Virus record (IMG/VR): IMGVR_UViG_3300044470_000123
Coordinates: 1-64,000 of that record
Strand: one strand, 5' to 3'
Length of the DNA stretch: 64,000 bases
Origin: a virus
Positions 40,171 to 49,093 of this stretch are shown one piece after another. Positions within the stretch are counted from its first letter, which is position 1, and the number at the start of each line of letters is the position of its first letter. Both the position numbers and the translations under genes were made by a program. A model generated the notes under the pieces. It saw only the letters and a program-made list of their open reading frames with translations, ran no database searches and was not told where the DNA came from.

Positions 40171-41229
40171 CTAACTCGCCTTCTTAATTTTAGTCTTACC
40201 AACTTTTTTAAGTATACGCTCTTTAGAATTCATACCCTCAAAAGCACTAGAAGCCATAGACCCAGGAAGCTCTTTTTTCTTATCCTTATTAAATAACTCT
40301 TTAATCTCTTCCGCTGTAGCTATCCTAGACCCCTCCATCTTAGTCAAATCAACATCGTTTTTAAGATTATCTCTAAACTGCTTCTGCTTCTCCGCTGCTG
40401 CTGTCTTAGCATCCTCCGCTCTTCTTCTTTCCCCCTCTATACATTTATCCAAGAACTGATCGTGCTTATCTTTATCACCTGACATCTGCCTATTTAACTC
40501 TTTAACTAACTCTTCTCTAGTCCTAAGTGGCTGAGCCCATCCATCCTCTTCCTTCTTCTTCTCTATCCTGCGCTTATCATATCCATACTTAGCTATCTCT
40601 TCCCTAAGATCATCTAACTCTTTTTTATGAAAATCAAATCTACTACCTATTTGCTGAGCACCCTTACCATTAAAAGAAGAAGCTACCATCAATGATAGCC
40701 TAAACTGAGTATTATAGTCTTCTTCCTCGTCTAACTGTTTATTTATTACTATCCAATTCTCTTGAGCATTATTAAGACCTACATTTTTTATACCAGGGAT
40801 CCCGTAATAGTAACTAGTATCCGCTACACTAGTATCAAATACTCTCCAAAGTACCCTTGAACTACCTGTATAACAAAATCCTTCTAAAAACTTAAGAGAG
40901 TCTAAATAGATATTATGTAACTCATCTACGTCCTGTAAAAACTTCAAATAACCTGTTATAGGTATCTTACTGTAAAACTCTAAAAGCTTATTAATAGCCT
41001 CTTCCCTGTTATTTAAACAATTTGATCCGTTTATCATAAACGTTGAAAAAGCTAAACGATATAAAGACCAGTTGTAATCTCCTCCGCTATTATAAAAAGA
41101 TATCTGCTTATACTCTTTATCCGATATAGTCTTGAATACAATAACATTATCCTTATAACGCACAGTTGAAGGAAGAAAGCCGTATGTTATAATTTTTTCT
41201 AAATAGTCATATCCTTCTAATACATCCAT
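40171..41229 (-). CDS. Tail-assembly protein upstream of the tape measure, uncharacterised
   Basis: This 352-residue protein is not recognised. Residues 1-180 are globular with aromatic patches (SFYNSGGDYNWSLYRLAFST). Residues 185-352 are extremely charged helix (DLREEIAKYGYDKRRIEKK, KCIEGERRRAEDAKTAAAEK), typical of chaperone or coiled-coil partners. It directly precedes the tape measure (5 nt), as the second member of the tail-assembly-chaperone pair usually does. Its frame matches that of the gene before it, with only TAA CTT AAC between them. A T4 gp26/gp51-like or gpG-T-like role is inference. Confidence 0.5.
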   Translation of the reverse strand: MDVLEGYDYLEKIITYGFLPSTVRYKDNVIVFKTISDKEYKQISFYNSGGDYNWSLYRLAFSTFMINGSNCLNNREEAINKLLEFYSKIPITGYLKFLQDVDELHNIYLDSLKFLEGFCYTGSSRVLWRVFDTSVADTSYYYGIPGIKNVGLNNAQENWIVINKQLDEEEDYNTQFRLSLMVASSFNGKGAQQIGSRFDFHKKELDDLREEIAKYGYDKRRIEKKKEEDGWAQPLRTREELVKELNRQMSGDKDKHDQFLDKCIEGERRRAEDAKTAAAEKQKQFRDNLKNDVDLTKMEGSRIATAEEIKELFNKDKKKELPGSMASSAFEGMNSKERILKKVGKTKIKKAS

Positions 41230-41235
41230 GTTAAG

Positions 41236-41808
41236 TTATGCCGGTACTACAGGTTCTTTAGGCTCTTCAATCTTTTTAAAAGTTACATCTTTTTCCTCAG
41301 ACTTAGGCTGTTCTTCTTTAGCCTTAGCTGCCTTCTCCTTTTCATCCTCTAATCTCTGACGCTCATCAGCTTCTTTCTGCCTTTGCTCAGGAGATTTAAA
41401 CCAATCATACTTCATACCTTTTTTAAGCTCTTCCTCAGCCTGCTCTTTAATATCAACATAGGCATCAAATAACTTATCTATAATAGCTGTAGGGTAATCA
41501 TTAAATATCCCTCTAAGAAATATAGCCTTATCCTTATCTACTTCTCTACCTTCTGCATTAGTATCTTTTACAACTTTACCTATAGTTTCTCCGTTTATAG
41601 ATACTACAGCTTCACATAATAGTTCTTTTTTAGTCATCTTATAATAGTCTAATCCTTCTAGGTTATCATCAGAAGATATTAAACTATTAACTTTCTTTTC
41701 CTGCTCAACAGAAAGAACGGACAAACCGTAGGTTATACCGTTAACTGTAACAAGCTTACTGAATTGTAGAGACTTTTGAACCGCTACTAAAACATCTTTA
41801 AGAGACAT
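41236..41808 (-). CDS. Tail-assembly chaperone-like protein
   Basis: This 190-residue protein has a compact N-terminal region (KLVTVNGITYGLSVLSVEQE, EAVVSINGETIGKV) and a highly charged C-terminus (EKEKAAKAKEEQPKSEEKD). The layout and position between tail tube and tape measure match gpG- or gp13-type tail-assembly chaperones. The Shine-Dalgarno AAAAAGGAG is 9 nt before the ATG. IscB is inserted between this gene and the tail tube, so this operon step is split by 1.4 kb. No slippery sequence for a programmed frameshift was seen at its 3' end. Confidence 0.5.
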   Translation of the reverse strand: MSLKDVLVAVQKSLQFSKLVTVNGITYGLSVLSVEQEKKVNSLISSDDNLEGLDYYKMTKKELLCEAVVSINGETIGKVVKDTNAEGREVDKDKAIFLRGIFNDYPTAIIDKLFDAYVDIKEQAEEELKKGMKYDWFKSPEQRQKEADERQRLEDEKEKAAKAKEEQPKSEEKDVTFKKIEEPKEPVVPA

Positions 41809-41823
41809 ACTAAAAACTCCTTT

Positions 41824-43224
41824 TTATATGATATATTGTATAGATAATTTAAATATTGATTTTGTATGAAATACTTTTTTTACTGATTTTTTAATATTAA
41901 AATCAATTTTATTTATCCCGTTAAAACAACGAACAGATCTTCCACAATGATGACTACCATTAACCACATATTTTTTACTGTTAATTGTAACTGTATCGTA
42001 AGGCTGTATAGAATATCTATGCCTTCTAATAGATGGTTTAAAACCTTTCCTATTTAACTGTATTATTCTATTATTTTTATGTTTTTGCTTAAAATATGTA
42101 GGATTAATTCTAATCTGATTAGTACCTCCTGCTATAACAAATGCATCATTATAATGGGTCTTTTCTAATCCTAACTCATTCCTATTAACAAAAGTCTCAT
42201 ATCCGTAAACTATCTTACAGTTTGGTAATATTTTTTTATATATGTGTTGAACTATTGTCATAAACGCAGCGTCTTTATATTGTTTATTCCTCTTAAGAGT
42301 GTCAAATAATTTATTTTTATGAAGTTTATCATGACATTTTTCATGCAATAAAGCTAAATTATCTTGCTTATTAGGGCCACCTTTAGATCTAGGTATAATG
42401 TGATGTATATGAGAGGAATTACCTTTACTAAACTCTTTATTACATAGCTGGCACTTTCCTTTTTCTCTGGCCATCAAATAAATTCTCATGTTTTGATACT
42501 CATACATGGGTCCTTGTTGGTACTCTAATTTAGTTATTTTTTGATTTTCTATTTTCTGGATATCAAAATTTCCTACCTCTATAGTTATATCTTCCTCATT
42601 TATAGGAAATCTTAATCTCAGTTTATTGATAAAATTTATATGAGTGTTAAACTTCCTTTTAATTGATGGGGCTAACCAACCTTTTGTTCTGGCGTTAGAT
42701 CTATTGTTGTGTCTAGCCTCTCTATACCACATCTTATCTCTACGTCCACCTCGATACATACTTTTACTTATTAATCTTTCAGGAGTTTTCTGATCCAAAT
42801 AAACTTCTCCTGTAATTATCTCTTCATCTTTAGTTATAACAGAAAATCCTATCTTCTTAGAGCCTGAGTCTATTCCAAAAGAATACTTCTTAACAGTTTC
42901 TCCTGTAGCCTTATTAAGTTGAATAGTAAAGAATAACCCGTTTTCTACGACATGTGCCTCTCCTTTTTTAAGTAGCTTTCTAGCCTTGCAGGGACTGCAA
43001 GGCTCAAGAGGTTTACCCCTCTTATTGAGTACACAAACTTTGGCAAATACCCTCAGGTCTTGCCCCTCTTTGTGTTGAGGTGGATCCACTTCGAGATTGT
43101 TTAAAGTCAGTACTTTGCTCGCCACACTGAGACTTTCGTCTCTGTTTAATGGCATGCTTGTAGAGCTACAGACTTGTGGAGCATCCGTAGGTACGTACTT
43201 TAACTTTCCTTTAAACTGCTGCAT
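41824..43224 (-). CDS. iscB: RNA-guided nuclease IscB (RuvC-HNH, Cas9 ancestor family)
   Basis: This 466-residue protein shows every IscB landmark in order: PLMP-type motif (VLNKRGKPLEPCSPCKARKL, 65-84), RuvC-I GIDSGSK (Asp119), Arg-rich bridge helix (157-180, MYRGGRRDKMWYREARHNNR), RuvC-II ITIEVGNFD (Glu216), HNH zinc motif (C258xxC261, H274-H275, C297) and RuvC-III THYNDAFVIAGG (His357, Asp360). All catalytic residues are present, so it is probably active. Family members cut DNA under guidance from an omega RNA encoded just upstream. The start is uncertain: the first 55 or so residues are unlike other IscBs and overlap likely RNA structure. M24, V34 (GTG) and V46 (GTG) are alternatives, but only the first ATG has AAAAGG before it. 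No TnpA gene lies nearby, so it is probably a stand-alone homing element. Confidence 0.9.
   Translation of the reverse strand: MQQFKGKLKYVPTDAPQVCSSTSMPLNRDESLSVASKVLTLNNLEVDPPQHKEGQDLRVFAKVCVLNKRGKPLEPCSPCKARKLLKKGEAHVVENGLFFTIQLNKATGETVKKYSFGIDSGSKKIGFSVITKDEEIITGEVYLDQKTPERLISKSMYRGGRRDKMWYREARHNNRSNARTKGWLAPSIKRKFNTHINFINKLRLRFPINEEDITIEVGNFDIQKIENQKITKLEYQQGPMYEYQNMRIYLMAREKGKCQLCNKEFSKGNSSHIHHIIPRSKGGPNKQDNLALLHEKCHDKLHKNKLFDTLKRNKQYKDAAFMTIVQHIYKKILPNCKIVYGYETFVNRNELGLEKTHYNDAFVIAGGTNQIRINPTYFKQKHKNNRIIQLNRKGFKPSIRRHRYSIQPYDTVTINSKKYVVNGSHHCGRSVRCFNGINKIDFNIKKSVKKVFHTKSIFKLSIQYII
42982..43004 (-). repeat. 10-bp perfect hairpin inside the iscB PLMP coding region
   Basis: AGCCTTGCAG and CTGCAAGGCT form a 10-bp perfect inverted repeat with a 3-nt loop inside codons for the PLEPCSPCKA motif. 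Such a strong stem in coding sequence may extend the omega RNA into the frame, lower translation, or just reflect the two Cys codons. The last is possible because both arms encode Pro/Cys and Cys/Lys. Confidence 0.5.
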
Positions 43225-43331
43225 AAAAGTTTACCTTTTAAGCCCTCTAATCAACTCTTACCCAGAACCTCACGGTTCTAACCATTTTAGATACTTTTAA
43301 AGTGGCAATTGACATGGGAGGTGTTGACATT
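43129..43331 (-). ncRNA. Candidate IscB omega RNA (HEARO-type) upstream of and overlapping iscB
   Basis: The minus strand from about 43331 starts ATGTCAACACC and contains short stems: ACTTT/AAAGT, then AGAACC-GTGA-GGTTCT with a GNRA tetraloop at 43264-43279, and GAGAC-GAAA-GTCTC with a second GNRA loop at 43129-43142, which lies within the first 32 codons of the long iscB frame. Family knowledge: IscB nucleases use an RNA encoded directly 5' of the gene, with its guide at the 5' end. The guide would then be the bases just 5' of the scaffold, within about 43332-43350 (AT-rich). The exact ends are not determined. Confidence 0.55.
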
Positions 43332-43499
43332 ATAAAAAAACTAATAATAAACTAAGAAAGAATAGTTTCCAGAAGAAAATAGAAGATTAAAATTTTATAT
43401 TTTATTATATAAAAAATATAAGATATGATATTTTATATGAATTTTACTGGAAAACTTTTCATTTCACAATACCTAAATTTTCACATTAACTATTAAAAC

Positions 43500-44219
43500 T
43501 TAACCTTGTGAACTTTGTGTTAAATACTTTGAAACAGCAACTGGATTAAATAAATCTGTTCCGTTTATAAGAGGCACAGTTTCGTCATAAACTAATAGCT
43601 GCTCAGCTACTATGTCTGTGACATTTACTGTTACGTCTTCTTGTACAAGAGCAGTATCAGAAGCAAATGAAACGCTCCAGTCTGACATCCAACAAGCTTC
43701 ATACCAAGTTACTACAGCCCTAAGATCCATAGGATTCCCTGTTAAATCAATAGAACTGCTGCCGCCTGTAGGAGTACTTACACCACCATCCTGATTGAAA
43801 GTAGATCCACCACTAGTAAAATCCATAGCTAAAGCACCTACAATAAGTTCTTGTCTAAGATCAAAAGGGTACTTATGATGTCGAAGGGATCTTACTAGCC
43901 CATCTACCCCTCCACGATAACCAAATACCTGCATAATCATAGACAAGTACTGGGCTGTACGAGTGATAGTAATACTCATAGGATCTGTCATACCAGGAAC
44001 GAGCTCCATAACCTTATCGCCATAACCTATCCCTCTAACAGGCTCTATAGTGCGGCCTTCTGAAGGATTAAAGTTAGCAACTACGCCTATCTGCGTACCA
44101 CCATCAGAATCATCTCCTGATGTTATAGCATATAATCTATTTCTGGCGCTTACTACTGAAAAAGTTTCAGGAGTCACACCTCTCTGGTTTTCAACATATG
44201 TTTGACCTACATTAGACAT
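43500..44219 (-). CDS. Tail tube protein
   Basis: This 239-residue protein has motifs of myoviral tube proteins: GIGYGDKVMELVPGMTDPMS then ITITRTAQYLSMIMQVF, a YPFDLRQEL turn and a WYEACWMSDWSVSFASDTAL strand before VQEDVTVNVT. The tube fold is a beta sandwich that stacks as hexamers inside the sheath. The size is in the usual range. It lies downstream of the sheath gene and upstream of the chaperone genes, the canonical tube position apart from the iscB insertion 275 nt beyond. A strong Shine-Dalgarno (AAGGAGACACT) precedes the ATG. Confidence 0.8.
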   Translation of the reverse strand: MSNVGQTYVENQRGVTPETFSVVSARNRLYAITSGDDSDGGTQIGVVANFNPSEGRTIEPVRGIGYGDKVMELVPGMTDPMSITITRTAQYLSMIMQVFGYRGGVDGLVRSLRHHKYPFDLRQELIVGALAMDFTSGGSTFNQDGGVSTPTGGSSSIDLTGNPMDLRAVVTWYEACWMSDWSVSFASDTALVQEDVTVNVTDIVAEQLLVYDETVPLINGTDLFNPVAVSKYLTQSSQG

Positions 44220-44238
44220 TTTAGTGTCTCCTTAATAA

Positions 44239-45297
44239 TTATCTAGTTGTATCGAAAAGTGAACTTAACTTCATAATTTCAGGATCATTCATATCGGCTT
44301 TAAAATCAGGAAGAACATCGGGACCAACTTCAAAAGAAATCCCCTCAATACTTGCTTCTACTGACTCACTAGCCTCTGCTTCTTCTTTCTTACCACGAGA
44401 CTTCTCTTTAAGCTCTTCCATCTTCTTTGCTTTATCTGCTTTCTCACTCTTTTTCTTAAGATCTGCTACTTCTTTTTCTGTATCAACCTTAGCAGCATCC
44501 TTCTCTTCACCTTGACCAATATCTTTTTCCTTCTCTTCCTTCTCTTTATCTCCACCAACTTCTTTAGCTTTCTCTGCAGTTTCTTCATCTGCATCTTCAG
44601 CAGCTTCTTTTCTAACTGGGCCTTTAGACTTCTTATACATATCTGACTCAAGATTCTTACTCTCATCAGGAACCTGCTCAGGAGTCAAAGCTCTTCCAGT
44701 ATCCTGCTCAGTAGGTCTTACACCTTTAAGCTCAGGAGCTTTCTTAGCATCAGGCATCTGTACTTTAGTCTGATGACGACCAGTATCTTCATTAACTGTC
44801 TTAGTCATACCAAGAACATCTCTAACTAGATTCTGTGCAACAGCATCAAACGCTTCCTTAGTCCAAGAATCTTCAGTAGATGCACTCTTTGCAACAGTCT
44901 CACTAGCAGCAACTTCAGCCGCACCAGCAAGATCTGGATAAGCACTAATCATCTTATCCTCAGGGATCCCATGTTTACGAGCAACAGCCTTAAGCTGGTC
45001 TGGGGAAAGTTTACCCTTCATCCCGCCAGCTCCCTGATATCGATCTGTGAGAGGTACTCTATTCTGAAAAGCACCACCAGGCTGACCGTATGGCTGAACA
45101 CCTAACATAGCATCTTTCTCAGCCTTGTCCTCATCCTTCTCTTCTTTATACTCAGCAGAAACCATACTGGCAAACTTCTCCTGAGTCATACCCTTAAGAG
45201 CCGTAGCCATAGCTTTAAGATCTACACTCATGGGATTACTATCTGCAAATATCTCTGAATAACCTTCGAATCTCTTCGCTAATACTAACTTATCCAT
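44239..45297 (-). CDS. Highly charged virion or scaffold-like protein, uncharacterised
   Basis: This 352-residue protein has an N-terminal helical part (1-60), a Gly/Pro/Gln region (65-100), a helix-turn AVARKHGIPEDKMISAYPDL and a C-terminal half that is extremely Lys/Glu-rich (EKEKDIGQGEEKDAAKVDTE). It lies between sheath and tube genes. The composition suggests an assembly factor, tail chaperone or flexible linker rather than an enzyme. No family is recognised. Confidence 0.5.
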   Translation of the reverse strand: MDKLVLAKRFEGYSEIFADSNPMSVDLKAMATALKGMTQEKFASMVSAEYKEEKDEDKAEKDAMLGVQPYGQPGGAFQNRVPLTDRYQGAGGMKGKLSPDQLKAVARKHGIPEDKMISAYPDLAGAAEVAASETVAKSASTEDSWTKEAFDAVAQNLVRDVLGMTKTVNEDTGRHQTKVQMPDAKKAPELKGVRPTEQDTGRALTPEQVPDESKNLESDMYKKSKGPVRKEAAEDADEETAEKAKEVGGDKEKEEKEKDIGQGEEKDAAKVDTEKEVADLKKKSEKADKAKKMEELKEKSRGKKEEAEASESVEASIEGISFEVGPDVLPDFKADMNDPEIMKLSSLFDTTR

Positions 45298-45397
45298 TTG
45301 AAACTACCTTTCTTTGTAATCTTCTATAAAATGAAGATCGTATGTTGAGTGAATATATTTTCCTATTTATAAAACTACTTACTTCCTGTGTTAAAAA

Positions 45398-48343
45398 TTA
45401 AAGACTCTGACTAAGATTCAAGGTCACGATGATCCAGTTCAACGGATATACGGGACTATAGAAAACTTCTACATCAAGCGTCGAAGGATCAGCCTGGTCT
45501 ACCACTACCCTGATCCCCTTAAAGTCCACTATAATCTTATTGTTCTTAAGAGACTGAAAATAAGACTTCAAAGTATTAGTAACCTGTGGTATAATACTAG
45601 GCAAATTCTTCTGACCTATATACTGATCAAGAGCCTGCCTAACACCCTGCTGAACGAAATGCTTAACCTCAACTATACGAGGATCTCTTGTAAGGATATT
45701 ACTCAAATCAGAAGTTAGATACATCCTAATCTTAATCGATGTGGCTAAATCCTGAAGAACAGTACATCCTGAGTTCGCTACAAGCGCAGCAGTAACATCA
45801 TCCAACCTACGATATAACCTGTCAAAGCCTACTACGTTTTTATTAGTAAGAGGTGTAGCTATATCATAAACAGGATCACAGTCTAACCCTGCTACAGCCG
45901 CCGCTATAAATGACCCATCAACAAGATACTGAACATCATTACCAAAAGCATCAGGTATAGTCAATAAAGCAGCCTCAGGATAGATAGGGGTAATCTTCTC
46001 TGATCCTATAGCCTTACACTGCTGGATCGCTGCCTCTGGAGAAGTACCAAAAGCAAATCCTATTACACTTGTACGCTCATTACGATATTTGATGCTACTC
46101 TGTATCGCATTAGAAGTAGATAGATAACCCTGCACCGCAGGACTTGTAGTCATAGGCTGCATAAGCGAAGGCCTTGTCCCATCAGAAAGAGGCTCATTAA
46201 AAGTATCTATAGCATCAAAATAACTCTGATCTGGAGCGTCTGTACCACCAGAAGCTCTCTTTACCTGTAGAAGAGCTACTGACCTTGCACCATTAAGGAA
46301 AGCTAGGTTAGCCCCTAGTACTATCTTATTAGTAATATCTAAAGGACCAAAATCTGTAAAAATATCTCTCATGTTATTGTAAGACTTTACTGTGTAGTCT
46401 GTCTTAGTCTTATCAAAAGTTACATAGTAAGTGTCCCCAACATTAGGCTCATTACCTGACTTATTAAAAGTCTGAAGGATAACTGTGTCACCTGTATTAT
46501 CCTGTGCACCACCAGCAGTACTATCTATAGTAAGATTGATACCAGGTATCGCTTTTACTACAAAAGAAGTAGCAAACTCCCATGTCTGTGAGATCATAGG
46601 ATCAAGAGGAATACCTACAATATAAACTACCTTCTGACCTGTAGTAGGATTATAACCATCTATAGCAGCTTTAAAAGACACTCTGAAACTTGTTACAGAG
46701 TCTATATAAGTCTGACCCTGAAAACCAAGATTAGTAGCACCGGTACCCGTCTTACCTGTACCTGTAACAGCAAAACCACCCACACCATCAAAAGTCACTG
46801 TTACAGTCTCAACAGATGCTGTCAAAGGATCTATCTGTACATTCACAGCTCCAGACCCTGCATAAACAGGAGCTACCGTACTACCTGTACCAAGAGTAAC
46901 ATCTAACGCTGTCCCACTAAACTTAGAAGTAAGTAAATAACGACCTACCCCAGCAGCACCAGGAAGCTCATTAGTAATAGTCCATGTATCGTCTATGATC
47001 AAATTTTCATAGTAAGTCACATAAACACTATCATGCGAAGCAGTGGTCCCTTGTGCAGGAGCTAATTCTAAAGTTATATTGTTACCGTTTATCTGTGTAA
47101 CTAGCACTGGACCCGCAGAGTAAGCTGCATCCCATGAAGTACCTACATAAGCTACTATATTAGCAGGATCCTCTGTAGGAGTACCTGTACCTACACCATC
47201 CACAGGTGTGGAAGGTAGAGTAAATACTGTGTTACCTGAAGCATTAAGAGGAAAACCATCTGTACCTATAATATTTACATTGCCACTCTGTGCTATAGAA
47301 TAAGGAGTAGATATCCTACCATATACCTTAGTATCTGTAAGAGAAGCTATTACATTATTTATAAGAGGCGTAGAACCAGCAGTATAGATACCCGTAGAAG
47401 TCTCATAAGATGTACCCCAGTGTAACTCATTAGAACCCGCAAGAACTACATCCTGACCTATAGAGTAATCTGAAGTATCTGCACTTAGTCCAACTTTAAC
47501 TATGTCATTAACTTCTGCAGCAGGAAGAATATCAAAAGTGTCCTGCCAAGTATTTGTGAAATATGTAACTGTTACCGTGGCTCCATTAACAGGAGGAGTA
47601 GCAAACGTGAAAATACCGTGTGCTCCATCCAAAGCTATAATGGGAGTAATAACATTGTTAACTTTTACTTGAATAACTGGAACAGTTTTTGTATACTCAT
47701 TACCTGGAGTTAGAGGAGTAGGATTATAAAGGATACTTACTGTATTATTTATGTCTGCATCTGTAGCTGACTGACCACCATTATTACCCTTAACTATCCT
47801 TAAACTTCTAACTTTAAAATTTACTGCATTACCATCAGCCTGAAAAGAAAGATCTTCATTCTCTATGTAAGTATCCATCCTCTTAAAATAATAATTGACT
47901 TCAACATCATCTGTTGCAAGAGGGATGTCTACAAGAGTGACCGTACCAAGTAAACCGTTTATAGCGTTCACCGCTACTTGACTACCGTTTACTAAAACTA
48001 TAACCTGACTTGGTAGCGTCGCTACTTTGCCTGTGCCTGATCCCGTTACTAGAGGGAAGTTGGCTACTCTAAACTGATTAGAGATACCCTGTAATCCACC
48101 GATCCAACCTGGAGTAGTACTAGTTAAAGACTCTCCTACTACTTCTTCACCAAGAATAATATTGTCAGATATAGCGGAAGATCCACGGATCATACCAAAA
48201 TTGGATATACGGATCTGCTCAAAACCTACTCCAATTATAGCTGGAAAACGAACATTACCTGCAGCTGATGCTCCAGATGTCTGAGAGATGGTCTGTGTAA
48301 AAACCCCAGGGAATACGAAGGATTCTAAAGGTCCTATTGGCAT
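45398..48343 (-). CDS. Contractile tail sheath protein
   Basis: This 981-residue protein ends with a clear sheath domain: RTSVIGFAFGTSPEAAIQQ then AIGSEKITPIYPEAALLTIP, a GFDRLYRRLDDVTAALVANS segment, KIRMYLTSDLSNILTRDPRI and a final SPVYPLNWIIVTLNLSQSL, the C-terminal strand that links neighbouring subunits. The N-terminal half is enlarged with repeated beta modules (VNGSQVAVNAINGLLGTVTL, VTPIIALDGAHGIFTFATPP) not found in small sheaths. An AAAGGAGATTTAAA site precedes the ATG, and the 167-nt gap upstream holds the shared intergenic motif and a dyad. Confidence 0.85.
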   Translation of the reverse strand: MPIGPLESFVFPGVFTQTISQTSGASAAGNVRFPAIIGVGFEQIRISNFGMIRGSSAISDNIILGEEVVGESLTSTTPGWIGGLQGISNQFRVANFPLVTGSGTGKVATLPSQVIVLVNGSQVAVNAINGLLGTVTLVDIPLATDDVEVNYYFKRMDTYIENEDLSFQADGNAVNFKVRSLRIVKGNNGGQSATDADINNTVSILYNPTPLTPGNEYTKTVPVIQVKVNNVITPIIALDGAHGIFTFATPPVNGATVTVTYFTNTWQDTFDILPAAEVNDIVKVGLSADTSDYSIGQDVVLAGSNELHWGTSYETSTGIYTAGSTPLINNVIASLTDTKVYGRISTPYSIAQSGNVNIIGTDGFPLNASGNTVFTLPSTPVDGVGTGTPTEDPANIVAYVGTSWDAAYSAGPVLVTQINGNNITLELAPAQGTTASHDSVYVTYYENLIIDDTWTITNELPGAAGVGRYLLTSKFSGTALDVTLGTGSTVAPVYAGSGAVNVQIDPLTASVETVTVTFDGVGGFAVTGTGKTGTGATNLGFQGQTYIDSVTSFRVSFKAAIDGYNPTTGQKVVYIVGIPLDPMISQTWEFATSFVVKAIPGINLTIDSTAGGAQDNTGDTVILQTFNKSGNEPNVGDTYYVTFDKTKTDYTVKSYNNMRDIFTDFGPLDITNKIVLGANLAFLNGARSVALLQVKRASGGTDAPDQSYFDAIDTFNEPLSDGTRPSLMQPMTTSPAVQGYLSTSNAIQSSIKYRNERTSVIGFAFGTSPEAAIQQCKAIGSEKITPIYPEAALLTIPDAFGNDVQYLVDGSFIAAAVAGLDCDPVYDIATPLTNKNVVGFDRLYRRLDDVTAALVANSGCTVLQDLATSIKIRMYLTSDLSNILTRDPRIVEVKHFVQQGVRQALDQYIGQKNLPSIIPQVTNTLKSYFQSLKNNKIIVDFKGIRVVVDQADPSTLDVEVFYSPVYPLNWIIVTLNLSQSL

Positions 48344-48452
48344 TTTAAATCTCCTTTATAAGCAATCTTTTTAAAATCTTAAGTTATTTATTTCTTATCT
48401 GTATCTTATATAAGGCCGATTTAACTTACACTTAATGGCCAATGGATTTTAT

Positions 48453-48466
48453 ATGATATCTATCAT
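48453..48466 (-). promoter_or_regulatory. Dyad in the leader of the tail sheath gene
   Basis: ATGATA and TATCAT flank a 2-nt centre, 14 nt past the shared motif at 48481-48495 on the minus strand. Outer bases TTATA and TATAA extend it with a small bulge. Position and spacing recall the other motif-associated dyads. Confidence 0.3.
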
Positions 48467-48480
48467 GTTATAAAGATATT

Positions 48481-48495
48481 ATTAAAAGGTTATTA
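48481..48495 (-). promoter_or_regulatory. Shared intergenic motif, site 2 (candidate late promoter of the sheath gene)
   Basis: Minus strand TAATAACCTTTTAAT, an exact consensus copy, begins 16 nt after the upstream stop and lies 138 nt before the sheath ATG. Confidence 0.45.
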
Positions 48496-48510
48496 GATCT
48501 TCCTTTTATT

Positions 48511-48978
48511 TTATAGATTGACCTTCATCTTTACTTGGGTCTTGTCCCCATCTTTACCAGACTTAGTAACTTGACTGTGATACTCATTACCGTACCCTTG
48601 TCTAAATGTCTGCTCTTTCTTATCACCCAAGTGCTGAAAAGGCCTTACCGTACCATCAGGACCCTTATTTATAACTATCTCTTTTACCCCATCCAACTCT
48701 TTAGTTACCTTGTCACGGCGCTTACTAAACCTGTTGTTATGCCTCTCCCATCCTTTATCCGACGCTGCTCCTACTGCTCGGTCTATCTCCTTAGGAGAAA
48801 CAAGCGTATCCTTTCCTATAGTCTGAGGACTGTTTATACCAAATGCTGACATCTTTCTGGTCACTTTATTACTGTCACAAGAAGGACACTGCCTGTCACT
48901 ATCTGTCTCTTCTGATTTACTTAATAGATCTTCAAACTCTCTTCCACAGTCATTACAAAAAAATTCAAATAATGGCAT
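48511..48978 (-). CDS. FmdB-type zinc-ribbon protein
   Basis: This 155-residue protein begins MPLFEFFCNDCGREFEDLL and continues to QCPSCDSNKVTRKMSAFG: two CxxC knuckles (Cys8/11 and Cys31/34) as in the FmdB/CxxC-CxxC-SSSS putative regulatory family. The rest is charged and Lys/Gly-rich. FmdB-like domains bind zinc and are often regulatory or nucleic-acid binding. Here it sits in the tail operon between a completion-like gene and the sheath. An AAAGGAGATATATTT ribosome site precedes the ATG and the shared motif lies 62-76 nt upstream of it. The phage role is unknown. Confidence 0.65.
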   Translation of the reverse strand: MPLFEFFCNDCGREFEDLLSKSEETDSDRQCPSCDSNKVTRKMSAFGINSPQTIGKDTLVSPKEIDRAVGAASDKGWERHNNRFSKRRDKVTKELDGVKEIVINKGPDGTVRPFQHLGDKKEQTFRQGYGNEYHSQVTKSGKDGDKTQVKMKVNL

Positions 48979-49023
48979 AAATATATCTCCTTTGAAATTT
49001 TATATAGGATATGTTGTTCGTGT

Positions 49024-49033
49024 TCTTATAAGA
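49024..49033 (-). promoter_or_regulatory. Perfect 10-bp palindrome TCTTATAAGA after motif site 3
   Basis: A perfect 10-base palindrome starts 6 nt past the shared motif at 49040-49054 and lies 46 nt before the FmdB-like ATG. It could be an operator or the start of a 5' hairpin. Confidence 0.3.
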
Positions 49034-49039
49034 CTTTTT

Positions 49040-49054
49040 ATTAAAAGGTTATTT
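49040..49054 (-). promoter_or_regulatory. Shared intergenic motif, site 3
   Basis: Minus strand AAATAACCTTTTAAT, one base off the best copy, lies 40 nt after the upstream gene stop and 62 nt before the FmdB-like ATG. Confidence 0.45.
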
Positions 49055-49093
49055 GTTTTAGATGTCCGGTTAGGTGCACCTAGTGATAATCTT

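Noticed and set aside
43308-43330. Two TTGACA hexamers as plus-strand promoters
   Set aside because: No gene follows on the plus strand and no good -10 box at 16-18 nt; the bases belong to the candidate omega RNA 5' end.
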